The position numbers and the translations under genes were made by a program. Shown here in pieces: positions 15,342-23,263 of a stretch of 31,806 nt of DNA. The notes below the pieces were generated by a model, which saw only the letters and a program-made list of their open reading frames with translations, made no database searches and was not told where the DNA came from. Each line of letters begins with the position of its first letter. The stretch's first letter is position 1. The DNA comes from an uncultured Lachnospiraceae bacterium (lineage in GTDB: Bacteria; Bacillota; Clostridia; Lachnospirales; Lachnospiraceae), in NCBI GenBank assembly GCA_910585635.1, contig CAJUFE010000056.1, forward strand, positions 1-31,806, read 5' to 3'.

Positions 15342-16541
15342 ATGAAAAACGTCATATTTATCTCACCGAATTTCCCCACCAACTACTGGCAGTTCTGCCA
15401 TCATCTCAAGGAGAATGGCATGAACGTGCTGGGGATCGGGGATCAGCCTTATGAGGAGCTGGCTCAGGATGTCCGGGACAATCTGAACGAGTATTATAGG
15501 GTCAGCAACCTGGAGAACAGTGATGAGGTGTACCGCGCCGTTGCCTTTTTCATCTTCAAGCATGGCCGCATCGACTGGCTGGAATCCAACAATGAATACT
15601 GGCTGGAGCGGGATGCGAAGCTGCGGACCGACTTCCATATCACCAGCGGTTTCCAGGAGGAGGATGTACCCCGGATCAAGTATAAATCCAAGATGAAGGA
15701 GTACTATGCCAAGGCCGGCATCCCCACGGCCCGGTACCATATGGTGGACGATCTGGCAGGCTGCGCGGCCTTCATCCAGGAGGTGGGATATCCGGTGATC
15801 GTGAAGCCGGATAATGGCGTCGGCGCTTCCCACACCTATAAGATCGAGGACGAGGAGCAGTTAAAGCGCTTTTTGGAGGGGAAGGAAGAGGCGGTCCCCT
15901 ACATCATGGAGGAGTTCATCGACGCGGAGGTGAACTCTTATGACGCGATCATCGACTCTAAAGGCGAGCCCATGTTCGAGACCGGGAATGTGACCCCCTA
16001 TTCGATCATGGATATCGTGAACAATGCGGACAATTCGCTGTACTATATCGTCAAGCATTTGGCGGACGATACCCGGAAGGCGGGCCGTGCTGCGGTGAAG
16101 AGCTTTGGAGTGAAGAGCCGCTTCGTCCATTTTGAATTTTTCCGGCTGCTGAAGGACCAGCATATCGGCAAGAAGGGCGACGTGGTGGCTCTGGAGGTCA
16201 ATATGCGCCCCTGCGGCGGCTTCACTCCGGATATGATCAACTACGCCCACAGCACGGATGTGTATAAGATCTGGGCGGATATGGTGGCCTTCGATAAGTC
16301 CACGAAGCCGGTGGGCGCTCATGAGTACTGTGCCTTTGTGGGATTGAGGGACGGAAAGAACTTTGTCATGAGCCACGAGGATATCATGGCCAAGTACGGC
16401 GGCCAGATCAAGATGGCCGACCGCATCCCTGACGTTCTGGCCGGCGCCATGGGGAACCGGATGTATGTGGGGGCTTTTAAGACGAAGAAAGAGCTGGATA
16501 CCTTTTATAGGGATCTGCTGGAAGTGCGAAAAGACGGATGA
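15342..16541 (+). CDS. ATP-grasp carboxylate ligase
   Basis: 399-residue ATP-grasp protein resembling the carbamoyl-phosphate synthase/biotin carboxylase-like branch. The N-terminal pre-ATP-grasp fold starts MKNVIFISPNFPTNYWQF. The ATP-binding core includes GYPVIVKPDNGVGASHTYKI (about residues 147-166), YIMEEFIDAEVNSYDAIID and the metal-binding VVALEVNMRPCGGFTPDMIN. Such enzymes join a carboxylate to an amine, thiol or similar via an acyl phosphate. Neither substrate can be read here. Its stop overlaps the ruvA start (ATGA), so it is translationally coupled to a Holliday-junction gene with no obvious functional link. It is probably partner to the two upstream hydrolases. Confidence 0.85.
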   Translation: MKNVIFISPNFPTNYWQFCHHLKENGMNVLGIGDQPYEELAQDVRDNLNEYYRVSNLENSDEVYRAVAFFIFKHGRIDWLESNNEYWLERDAKLRTDFHITSGFQEEDVPRIKYKSKMKEYYAKAGIPTARYHMVDDLAGCAAFIQEVGYPVIVKPDNGVGASHTYKIEDEEQLKRFLEGKEEAVPYIMEEFIDAEVNSYDAIIDSKGEPMFETGNVTPYSIMDIVNNADNSLYYIVKHLADDTRKAGRAAVKSFGVKSRFVHFEFFRLLKDQHIGKKGDVVALEVNMRPCGGFTPDMINYAHSTDVYKIWADMVAFDKSTKPVGAHEYCAFVGLRDGKNFVMSHEDIMAKYGGQIKMADRIPDVLAGAMGNRMYVGAFKTKKELDTFYRDLLEVRKDG

Positions 16542-17185
16542 TCGCCTTTGTAAAAGGACCGCTGGTCCAGATCGAAGAGGATATGGTGGTGGTGGAGACC
16601 GGCGGCGTGGGCCTGGAGATCCGGGTCCCGCTGTCGGTCTTAGAGCAGCTCCCGGCTCTGGGAGAGATGGTCATGCTCTATACCCATTTCCAGGTGAAGG
16701 AGGACGGCATGAGCCTTTACGGCTTCTTGAACCGTCAGGACAAGGCCATGTTCAGGCAGCTCCTCAGTGTGAACGGCGTAGGGCCGAAAGGGGCGCTGGG
16801 GATCTTGTCCGTCCTGCGGCCGGATGATCTCAGGATGGCGATCTTGTCCGGGGATGCCAAGGCGATCTCCAAAGCACCCGGCATCGGCACGAAGACGGCC
16901 CAGCGAGTGATCTTAGATCTGAAGGATAAGGTCTCCATGGAGCAGGTGACGGAGAGCTGGATGCTGGCTAACGGGGCGACAAGCGGGATGGCAGATCCGG
17001 GGACCGGCGCTCCTGCCGGGGCCGGGGACTTTGCCGGCGCGGCCAGGGAGGCCCTCCAGGCCCTGACCGCTTTAGGCTATACCAATATGGAAGCAGCCAG
17101 GGCGGTGAAGAAGGTGGAGCTGAAGGACGGGATGACCACGGAAGAGGTGCTGAAGGCGGCTTTGAAGCATCTCTCCTTTTTGTGA
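16538..17185 (+). CDS. ruvA: Holliday junction helicase subunit RuvA
   Basis: Binds four-way DNA junctions and loads the RuvB motor during recombinational repair. 215 residues, near the usual length of about 200. The N-terminal OB fold starts MIAFVKGPLVQIEEDMVVVETGGVGLEI. Two helix-hairpin-helix motifs follow (LLSVNGVGPKGALGIL and KAPGIGTKTAQRVILDLKDK). After a Gly/Ala-rich linker (about 145-170) comes the RuvB-contacting domain ALTALGYTNMEAARAVKKV. The ATG overlaps the ATP-grasp stop by 4 nt. ruvB follows 70 bp downstream. Confidence 0.96.
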   Translation: MIAFVKGPLVQIEEDMVVVETGGVGLEIRVPLSVLEQLPALGEMVMLYTHFQVKEDGMSLYGFLNRQDKAMFRQLLSVNGVGPKGALGILSVLRPDDLRMAILSGDAKAISKAPGIGTKTAQRVILDLKDKVSMEQVTESWMLANGATSGMADPGTGAPAGAGDFAGAAREALQALTALGYTNMEAARAVKKVELKDGMTTEEVLKAALKHLSFL

Positions 17186-17188
17186 GCA

Positions 17189-17219
17189 TGTTAAGCCGCC
17201 TACCCGGCGGCGGGCTTTC
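17189..17219 (+). terminator. Imperfect hairpin between ruvA and ruvB
   Basis: AAGCCGCC can pair imperfectly with GGCGGCGGGCTT, followed by only TTTCAT. It may be a partial attenuator; ruvB is probably still read from upstream. Confidence 0.3.
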
Positions 17220-17255
17220 ATAGTAAAGATAGAAGGGTAGGATAGTGACAACAGT

Positions 17256-18263
17256 ATGGGAATGGATAAGGAGCGGCGGATCATCACCACCGATGTGACA
17301 CCGGAGGAGCAGAGGCTGGAGAACAGCCTGCGGCCTCAGCTTTTAAAGGATTATATCGGGCAGGAGAAGATCAAGACGAACTTAAAGGTGTATATCGACG
17401 CGGCGAAGTCCAGGGGGGAGTCCCTGGACCATGTGCTGTTCTACGGCCCGCCGGGACTGGGAAAGACCACCCTTAGCGGGATCATCGCCAATGAGATGGG
17501 GGTGAACATGAAGGTGACCTCCGGACCCGCGATCGAGAAGCCGGGGGAGATGGCGGCGATCTTAAATAACCTCCAGGAGGGGGATGTGCTCTTTGTGGAT
17601 GAGATCCACCGCCTGAACCGGCAGGTGGAGGAGGTCCTGTATCCGGCCATGGAGGATTACGCGATCGATATCATGCTGGGAAAGGACTCCTCTGCCCGGT
17701 CCATCCGCTTAGAGCTGCCCCGGTTCACATTGGTAGGGGCCACCACCCGGGCGGGGCTCCTCACCGCGCCCTTAAGAGACCGGTTCGGCGTGGTGCAGAA
17801 GCTGGAATTTTATACCCCAAAGGAGCTGGAGAAGATCATCATCCGCTCTGCCAAGGTCCTGGATGTCCAGATCGAAGAAGAAGGGGCCGCAGAGCTGGCC
17901 CGCCGTTCCAGAGGGACCCCAAGGCTTGCCAACCGCCTTTTAAGACGGGTCCGGGACTTTGCCCAGGTCAAATATGACGGCGTGATCACCAGGGAGGTCA
18001 CCGACTTCGCCCTGGATATCCTGGATGTGGATAAGCTGGGCTTAGACCAGAACGACCGGAGCATCCTCCTGGCCGTGATCGACCGGTTTGCCGGCGGCCC
18101 CGTAGGCTTAGAGACCCTGGCCGCCTCCTTAGGTGAGGACGCAGGGACCCTGGAAGATGTCTATGAGCCGTACCTGCTGATGAACGGCCTCATCATGCGC
18201 ACGCCCAGAGGCCGGGTGGCCACGGAGAACGCGTACCGCCATCTGGGGCGGGGACATCCATGA
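17256..18263 (+). CDS. ruvB: Holliday junction branch-migration ATPase RuvB
   Basis: Hexameric AAA+ motor that drives branch migration with RuvA. 335 residues. Walker A is GPPGLGKTT, Walker B is FVDEIH, sensor 1 is VGATTRAGLLTAPLRDRFG, and the arginine-finger/sensor 2 region is RGTPRLANRLLRRVRDFA. The C-terminal winged helix includes RTPRGRVATENAYRHLG. The start is the ATG at 17256, with an alternative ATG at 17262; only a weak GGATAG precedes both, so the exact start is uncertain. A strong terminator follows the stop. Confidence 0.97.
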   Translation: MGMDKERRIITTDVTPEEQRLENSLRPQLLKDYIGQEKIKTNLKVYIDAAKSRGESLDHVLFYGPPGLGKTTLSGIIANEMGVNMKVTSGPAIEKPGEMAAILNNLQEGDVLFVDEIHRLNRQVEEVLYPAMEDYAIDIMLGKDSSARSIRLELPRFTLVGATTRAGLLTAPLRDRFGVVQKLEFYTPKELEKIIIRSAKVLDVQIEEEGAAELARRSRGTPRLANRLLRRVRDFAQVKYDGVITREVTDFALDILDVDKLGLDQNDRSILLAVIDRFAGGPVGLETLAASLGEDAGTLEDVYEPYLLMNGLIMRTPRGRVATENAYRHLGRGHP

Positions 18264-18267
18264 GCCA

Positions 18268-18314
18268 GGTCCTTCGTGACAGTCCAGATCCCCTGGACTG
18301 TCACGGACCTTCTT
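18268..18314 (+). terminator. Terminator after ruvB
   Basis: GGTCC..CGTGACAGTCCAG pairs with CTGGACTGTCACGGACC in a long stem (18268-18309) with a short loop, followed by TTCTT. It closes the hydrolase-ATP-grasp-ruvAB transcript. Confidence 0.75.
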
Positions 18315-18344
18315 ACGACCTGTGAAAAGTCTCCCCATTTTATC

Positions 18345-18373
18345 TTGCCATTTTCCCCAGCATCGATTATACT
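18345..18373 (+). promoter_or_regulatory. Promoter of zapA
   Basis: TTGCCA (18345-18350) and TATACT (18368-18373) are separated by 17 bp, just after the ruvB terminator and about 80 bp before the zapA start. Confidence 0.65.
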
Positions 18374-18451
18374 TGATAATGAGCAGCCCATACCTGGCTG
18401 TGTCGATGACAAGAGATGAGATAACGAGCTCCGGGATGAGGAGAGATAAAA

Positions 18452-19138
18452 GTGGATCTTAAGAAAAATTATGCGGAAGTTTTGATAGATGGGAAGATAT
18501 ATACCATAGGCGGGGCGGAGGATATCGGGTATATCCAGAAGGTGGCGGACCATGTGAACCGCAAGCAGATGGAGCTGCGCAGCCAGCCAGGCTTTGCTAA
18601 GCAGAAGGACGACTATCAGATCGTCATGTTAGAGATCAATCTGGCGGATGATTATTTCAAGGCCCAGGAGATGGCCGAGCTCTTGAAGCGGCAGAAGGAA
18701 GAGACAGAGCGGGATATCTACGGGATCAAGCATGAGCTGATCAATACGCAGATGAAGCTGGAGGAGGCCCAGGCCAGGATCTTGGAGCTGGAGAGCGCTC
18801 TCCAGGAGAAGGAGCGCAGGACGCGGCAGACCTCCAGGCGGGCGTCCGGGCAGACGGTGGGCCCCACGATCTGGCAGGGTACGGATACAGCTCCACGGCA
18901 GGGATCCGATCGGGAGATGGGGTTATCTGTGATGCAGTCTGCGGCCACGGCTGCGGATCCGGTCTTTTTGTCCGACGAGGACCTGACAGACAGGGGGGAG
19001 CCGGTGCAGGAAGAAAAGCACTGGGAGAAGGAAGAGCTGGAAAAACAAAGGGCGATCCAGGCGGCCAGGGCGGCCACAGAGCAGCTCTTGAGTAGCCGTA
19101 CGGCCCAGCAGAGCAAGGGCCGCCAGACAAAACGGTGA
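18452..19138 (+). CDS. zapA: Cell division protein ZapA with long C-terminal tail
   Basis: ZapA binds FtsZ and promotes bundling at the division ring. Residues 1-95 or so are a ZapA domain (YAEVLIDGKIYTIGGAEDIGYIQKVADHVN, then VMLEINLADDYFKAQE). A coiled coil continues to about residue 125 (KQKEETERDIYGIKHELINTQM and following). About 100 residues of Arg/Gln/Ser/Glu-rich, probably disordered sequence end the protein. Its total of 228 residues is over twice the usual ZapA length. The start is the GTG at 18452 behind GAGGAGA. It has its own promoter and a hairpin terminator at 19145. Confidence 0.87.
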   Translation: MDLKKNYAEVLIDGKIYTIGGAEDIGYIQKVADHVNRKQMELRSQPGFAKQKDDYQIVMLEINLADDYFKAQEMAELLKRQKEETERDIYGIKHELINTQMKLEEAQARILELESALQEKERRTRQTSRRASGQTVGPTIWQGTDTAPRQGSDREMGLSVMQSAATAADPVFLSDEDLTDRGEPVQEEKHWEKEELEKQRAIQAARAATEQLLSSRTAQQSKGRQTKR

Positions 19139-19144
19139 CGGGAG

Positions 19145-19172
19145 GGGTGCCTCAGCAGTGAGGCATCCTTCA
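19145..19172 (+). terminator. Hairpin terminator after zapA
   Basis: GGGTGCCTCA pairs with TGAGGCATCC (one G-U pair) around GCAG, followed by TTCACTT. The T run is weak, so some readthrough into the U32 gene is likely. Confidence 0.55.
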
Positions 19173-19206
19173 CTTATTCCTGCGGGCAGTGAAAGAGGAA
19201 AGCATG

Positions 19207-21876
19207 ATGAAAGAACATGAGCAGATCGAACTGCTGGCTCCGGCCGGCTCCTATGAGAGCATGAAGGCGGCATTTGCCGCAGGGGCGGATGCGGTCTATA
19301 TTGGCGGCAGCCGTTTCGGAGCCCGTGCTTACGCGGATAACTTAGATGAGGACAGGATGTGCCAGGCGATCGACTATGCCCATCTCCATGGGCGGCGGCT
19401 GTACATGACGGTGAACACCTTGTTCAAGGAGCGGGAGCTTGTGGAGCTTGTGGAGTACCTAAAGCCCTACTATCTGAGAGGGCTGGACGGGGCGATCGTC
19501 CAGGATCTGGGAGCCATGGCGCTGATGGGGGAGCACTTCCCGGGGCTTCCTCTCCATGCCAGTACCCAGATGACGATCGTGGGCGTGGAAGGGGCCAGGA
19601 AGCTTAAAAGTCTGGGGGCCAGCCGGGTGGTGACGGCCAGGGAGCTGTCTTTAGAGGAGATCCGGGCGATCCATGAGCAGGTGGATATCCAGATCGAGAG
19701 CTTCATCCACGGCGCGCTGTGCTACTGTTATTCCGGCCAATGTCTGATGAGCAGTCTGATCGGGGGGAGGAGCGGCAACCGGGGACGGTGCGCCCAGCCC
19801 TGCCGCCTGCCTTATACTGTCTTGGGTATGGGCGGAGAGGACGGAGCCAAAAGGCAGCGTATGAGCGGAAAGGACGTGGCCAAAGGGCAGCGTATGGACG
19901 GCGGGAACGGCAGCGGACGGCTGGATAGGCGGGATAGGGGAGCCGTATCCCAAAAGGGAGTACGCCCGAACACCACACGCCAAAACACCGGATGTCAAAG
20001 CACCGTACGTCAAAACGCCGTACGTCAGAACACTGTACGTCAAAATACAGGAGGTCAGAGGGCAGATGGACAGTACGTCCTCAATCTAAAGGATCTCTGT
20101 ACATTAGATATCCTCCCCCAGATCCTGGAGGCGGGGGTCTGCTCTCTGAAGATCGAGGGGCGGATGAAGAGCCCCCGCTATACAGCCGGAGTGGTGAGCA
20201 TCTACCGGAAATACGTGGACCGATACAAGGCCCAGGGCGGCAGGGACTGGCAGGTGGACCCGGCGGATGAGCGGCTCCTGCTGGACCTTTTTGACCGGGG
20301 CGGCTTTACGGAAGGGTATTATGAGCAGCACAATGGCCGTGACATGGTGTTTTTGGGGGAGAAGCCGGCTTTTCGGAAGGAAAACCAGGCGTTCTTTGCC
20401 CATCTGGATGCGGCGTATATCGAGAGCGAGCTGAAGGAGCCTATAAAAGGGGCCGCTGTCCTGGAACCGGGGGAAAAGGCCAGCCTGACCTTGTGGACGG
20501 AGAGACCGGGCGGGAAGGCACAAAGGGTCACTGTCTACGGTCAGGAGGTGCAGAAGGCTTTGGACCAGCCCATGACCAGGGAAAGGATCCTAAAGCAGCT
20601 GGGAAAAACGGGGAACAGTCCGTTTTCCTTCACCAGCCTGGACCTTTCGGTCACCGGAGAGGTCTTTATGCCGGTGCAGGCCCTGAACGAGCTGCGCCGG
20701 ATGGGGCTGGAGGCGTTGGAACGGGCCATACTGGAGGAAGAGCGTCCTGGGGCGGATCGTGTGCAGGCTGGCGCGGATCGAGTGGGATCCTCGATAATGG
20801 AAATAAAAATACCGAAAGTGGTACAAGCTAATAAAGATCTGGGTACTGCCAAAGATCCAGATCCTTTGCCCGGACGGGGGAGTGGATCGCTCCTTTTGAC
20901 GGTATCGCTGGAAGAGCAGGAGCAGCTGGCCCCGGCACTGGCGGATCCGGATGTGGATGAGATCTACATCGACGCAGACGGCTATCCGGCCGAGCGGTGG
21001 GCGGATGTGGTGGATGCCTGCCATGGAGCCGGGAAAAAATGCCGCCTGATGCTGCCCCATATCTTCCGGCAGGAGGCGGTCCGATATTTTCGCACAAGGC
21101 AGCGCCTGCTGCTGGAGGCCGGGTTTGACGGCACGGTGGTGCGGGATCTGGAGGGGCTGGGCTGGCTGCGGCGGCTGGAGAGGGAGCTCGCCAGTGAAGG
21201 GCAGAGGACCGGCCGGGCGGAAGGATGCGCCCTGGTCTCCTCCATGATCTTCGATCCCTCTCTCTACGCCTGGAACCATCTGGCAGATCAGGTCTTTCTG
21301 GCGGAGAGACCTGAGCGGACCACCATGCCGCTGGAGCTGAACAGCCGGGAGCTTTTGGAAAAGGGCTGTGCCGGCCAGGAGCTTTTGGTCTACGGCGCGC
21401 TCCCCATGATGGTGTCCGCCCAGTGTGTCAGGAAGACCGTCGGCCGCTGTATCCGTGAACGCAGCAGTGGCTGTGTCTGTGAACGCGACAGTGGCTGTAG
21501 CCATGAAAGCGGCGGCAGCTGTGTCCCTGAGAGGGCAGCCAGTCGCGTCCCTGAAAGAGCCGCACGGCAAGGCAGCCACGATCAGGCCCCTGTGCTGTTC
21601 TTAAAGGACAGGACCGGTAAGGCGATGCCGGTCAAGAGCCATTGCACCTTCTGCTACAGCACGATCTACAATGCCAGTCCGCTGATGCTCCTGGGGATGG
21701 AGGACGTGGTGAAAAAGCTTGGCCCATCGGCCCTGCGGCTCCAGTTCACCACGGAAGGGCCTGGACAGGTGGCACGTTGCCTGCGGGCCTACGCAGACAG
21801 CTTCCGCTATGGTCTCCAGGTCGAACCTCCCTGCCAGACGTTCACCCGGGGGCATATGAAGCGTGGGGTGGAGTGA
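19207..21876 (+). CDS. U32-family Fe-S protein (RlhA/TrhP-like) with repeat insertions
   Basis: Formerly called collagenase-like peptidase U32; studied relatives hydroxylate rRNA (RlhA) or tRNA (TrhP) and hold an Fe-S cluster. The TIM-barrel core runs from IELLAPAGSYESMKAAFAAG to SFIHGALCYCYSGQCLMSS and GNRGRCAQPCRLPY, with the family cysteines present. LNLKDLCTLDILPQ and SLKIEGRMKSP resume after an insertion. A DUF3656-like C-terminal part ends with KSHCTFCYSTIYNASPL. Inserted repeats make it 889 residues: about 80 residues at roughly 208-288 (QNTVR pentads) and about 45 at roughly 745-790 (CxxERxSG octads). The ATG at 19207 sits 7 nt after AGAGGA; a GTG at 19189 is less likely. The RNA target is unknown. 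Confidence 0.87.
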   Translation: MKEHEQIELLAPAGSYESMKAAFAAGADAVYIGGSRFGARAYADNLDEDRMCQAIDYAHLHGRRLYMTVNTLFKERELVELVEYLKPYYLRGLDGAIVQDLGAMALMGEHFPGLPLHASTQMTIVGVEGARKLKSLGASRVVTARELSLEEIRAIHEQVDIQIESFIHGALCYCYSGQCLMSSLIGGRSGNRGRCAQPCRLPYTVLGMGGEDGAKRQRMSGKDVAKGQRMDGGNGSGRLDRRDRGAVSQKGVRPNTTRQNTGCQSTVRQNAVRQNTVRQNTGGQRADGQYVLNLKDLCTLDILPQILEAGVCSLKIEGRMKSPRYTAGVVSIYRKYVDRYKAQGGRDWQVDPADERLLLDLFDRGGFTEGYYEQHNGRDMVFLGEKPAFRKENQAFFAHLDAAYIESELKEPIKGAAVLEPGEKASLTLWTERPGGKAQRVTVYGQEVQKALDQPMTRERILKQLGKTGNSPFSFTSLDLSVTGEVFMPVQALNELRRMGLEALERAILEEERPGADRVQAGADRVGSSIMEIKIPKVVQANKDLGTAKDPDPLPGRGSGSLLLTVSLEEQEQLAPALADPDVDEIYIDADGYPAERWADVVDACHGAGKKCRLMLPHIFRQEAVRYFRTRQRLLLEAGFDGTVVRDLEGLGWLRRLERELASEGQRTGRAEGCALVSSMIFDPSLYAWNHLADQVFLAERPERTTMPLELNSRELLEKGCAGQELLVYGALPMMVSAQCVRKTVGRCIRERSSGCVCERDSGCSHESGGSCVPERAASRVPERAARQGSHDQAPVLFLKDRTGKAMPVKSHCTFCYSTIYNASPLMLLGMEDVVKKLGPSALRLQFTTEGPGQVARCLRAYADSFRYGLQVEPPCQTFTRGHMKRGVE
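19981..20070 (+). repeat. In-frame 15-bp tandem repeat inside the U32 gene
   Basis: Six 15-bp units close to CAAAACACCGTACGT encode QNTGC, QSTVR, QNAVR, QNTVR, QNTGG and QRADG. They sit between the cysteine motif RGRCAQPCRLPY and the LNLKDL segment, where relatives have a short loop. Just upstream (19849-19900) is another duplicated motif (KRQRMSG/KGQRMDG). Confidence 0.9.
21451..21573 (+). repeat. In-frame 24-bp repeat inside the U32 gene
   Basis: About five octapeptide units, CIRERSSG, CVCERDSG, CSHESGGS, CVPERAAS and RVPERAAR, follow AQCVRKTVGR. They precede the conserved LFLKDRTGKAMPVKSHC segment. The reading frame is kept. Confidence 0.8.
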
Positions 21877-21940
21877 ACTGGCGGCGGACTTTCATAGGAA
21901 AGGAGGCAGGAAAAGGCCATTTTGGGCCTTACGTGGACCT

Positions 21941-23263
21941 ATGACCGAAATCATCATCGAAGTATCCCGATATCTCATGATCCTCCTGCTGGGATGCTAC
22001 ACCTATTTTAATTTCCGCTTCTTTTCCTTTTCGGATCTGGATCGGAAGCGCACCATGTGTGCCAGGCAGATCCAGGCCATGTTCATGATCCATCTGCTGG
22101 CCTACCTGATCATCTATCTAAAGACCGGGGATGAAAAGGTCCTGGCTTTTTACGGAGCCCAGGTACTTTTTTTCCTGCTGTACATCTATCTGTCCCGGCT
22201 GTTCTACCGCAATGTGTCACGGCTCCTGGTGAACAATGCCTGCATGCTGCTGTGCGTGGGCCTGATCATGCTCACCAGGATCTCCTTTGACAAGGCGGTC
22301 CGGCAGTTTGCCGTCATCGTGGCCTCGGCGGTGATCACCTGGATCGTCCCCTGTATCATCGACCATGTATGGCAGCTGAGCCGGGGCGCCTGGGTGTACG
22401 GGATGGCGGGTCTGCTCTTGCTGCTGGTGGTCTGCATCGTGGGAGATACCACCTTCGGCGCCCAGCTGTCCCTTAAGATCCACGGACTTTCCTTCCAGCC
22501 TTCCGAATTTGTGAAGCTGACCTTCGTCTTTTTCACAGCGGCCATGTTCTATCGGTCCACCAGCTTTCGGTCTGTGGCGGTGACCACGGCGGTGGCCGCT
22601 GCCCATGTGATCATCTTAGTGGCCTCCAGGGACCTGGGCGGCGCTCTCCTGTTTTTCATCACCTATCTGTTCATGCTGTTCATCGCCACCTCCAACTGGC
22701 TGTATCTGGGCGGCGGCCTGCTGTCAGGGTGCGGCGCGGCCATCCTGGCCTACGCCCTGTTCCCCCATGTGCAGACCCGGGTAGCCGCCTGGGCCGACCC
22801 TTTTCTGGACATCGATAACAAGGGCTATCAGGTGGCCCAATCCCTTTTTGCCATCGGCACGGGCGGATGGCTGGGCATGGGGCTGTATCGGGGCATGCCC
22901 TACATGATCCCCGTGGTGGAAAAGGATTTTATCTTTGCGGCGATCTGTGAGGAGCTGGGCGGCTGCTTTGCCCTGTGCGTGCTGCTGATCTGTGTGGGGT
23001 GCTTTTTACAGTTCATGATGATCGCGGGGAAGATGCAGGCGGTCTTCTTTAAGCTGATCGCCTTTGGCTTAGGCGTAGTCTATATCGTCCAGGTGATCCT
23101 GACCGTGGGCGGCGTGATCAAGTTCATCCCCTCCACCGGGGTCACCCTGCCCTTTGTCAGCTATGGCGGCAGCTCGATCCTGAGCACCTTCCTCCTGTTC
23201 CAGGTGGTCCAGGGGCTCTATATCTTAAAGAAAAATGAAGAGGAAGAGTATGAAGAAGGCTGA
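21941..23263 (+). CDS. SEDS-family glycosyltransferase (FtsW/RodA-like)
   Basis: Multi-pass membrane polymerase that extends glycan strands from lipid II with a partner PBP. 440 residues with about ten hydrophobic segments. SEDS signatures include LKIHGLSFQPSEFVKLTFVF, ASRDLGGALLFFITYLFMLF and KFIPSTGVTLPFVSYGGSSILS. FtsW and RodA cannot be separated from sequence alone. The ATG at 21941 begins the conserved N-terminus, but AAAGGAGG (21897-21904) lies 36 nt upstream; a small hairpin (AAGGCC/GGCCTT) fills the gap. An in-frame GTG at 21863 overlaps the U32 gene and lacks support. The PBP gene overlaps the 3' end. Confidence 0.9.
   Translation: MTEIIIEVSRYLMILLLGCYTYFNFRFFSFSDLDRKRTMCARQIQAMFMIHLLAYLIIYLKTGDEKVLAFYGAQVLFFLLYIYLSRLFYRNVSRLLVNNACMLLCVGLIMLTRISFDKAVRQFAVIVASAVITWIVPCIIDHVWQLSRGAWVYGMAGLLLLLVVCIVGDTTFGAQLSLKIHGLSFQPSEFVKLTFVFFTAAMFYRSTSFRSVAVTTAVAAAHVIILVASRDLGGALLFFITYLFMLFIATSNWLYLGGGLLSGCGAAILAYALFPHVQTRVAAWADPFLDIDNKGYQVAQSLFAIGTGGWLGMGLYRGMPYMIPVVEKDFIFAAICEELGGCFALCVLLICVGCFLQFMMIAGKMQAVFFKLIAFGLGVVYIVQVILTVGGVIKFIPSTGVTLPFVSYGGSSILSTFLLFQVVQGLYILKKNEEEEYEEG

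Noticed and set aside
21863..21940. GTG start for the SEDS gene inside the U32 gene
   Set aside because: The added residues are not family-like and no ribosome site precedes it.
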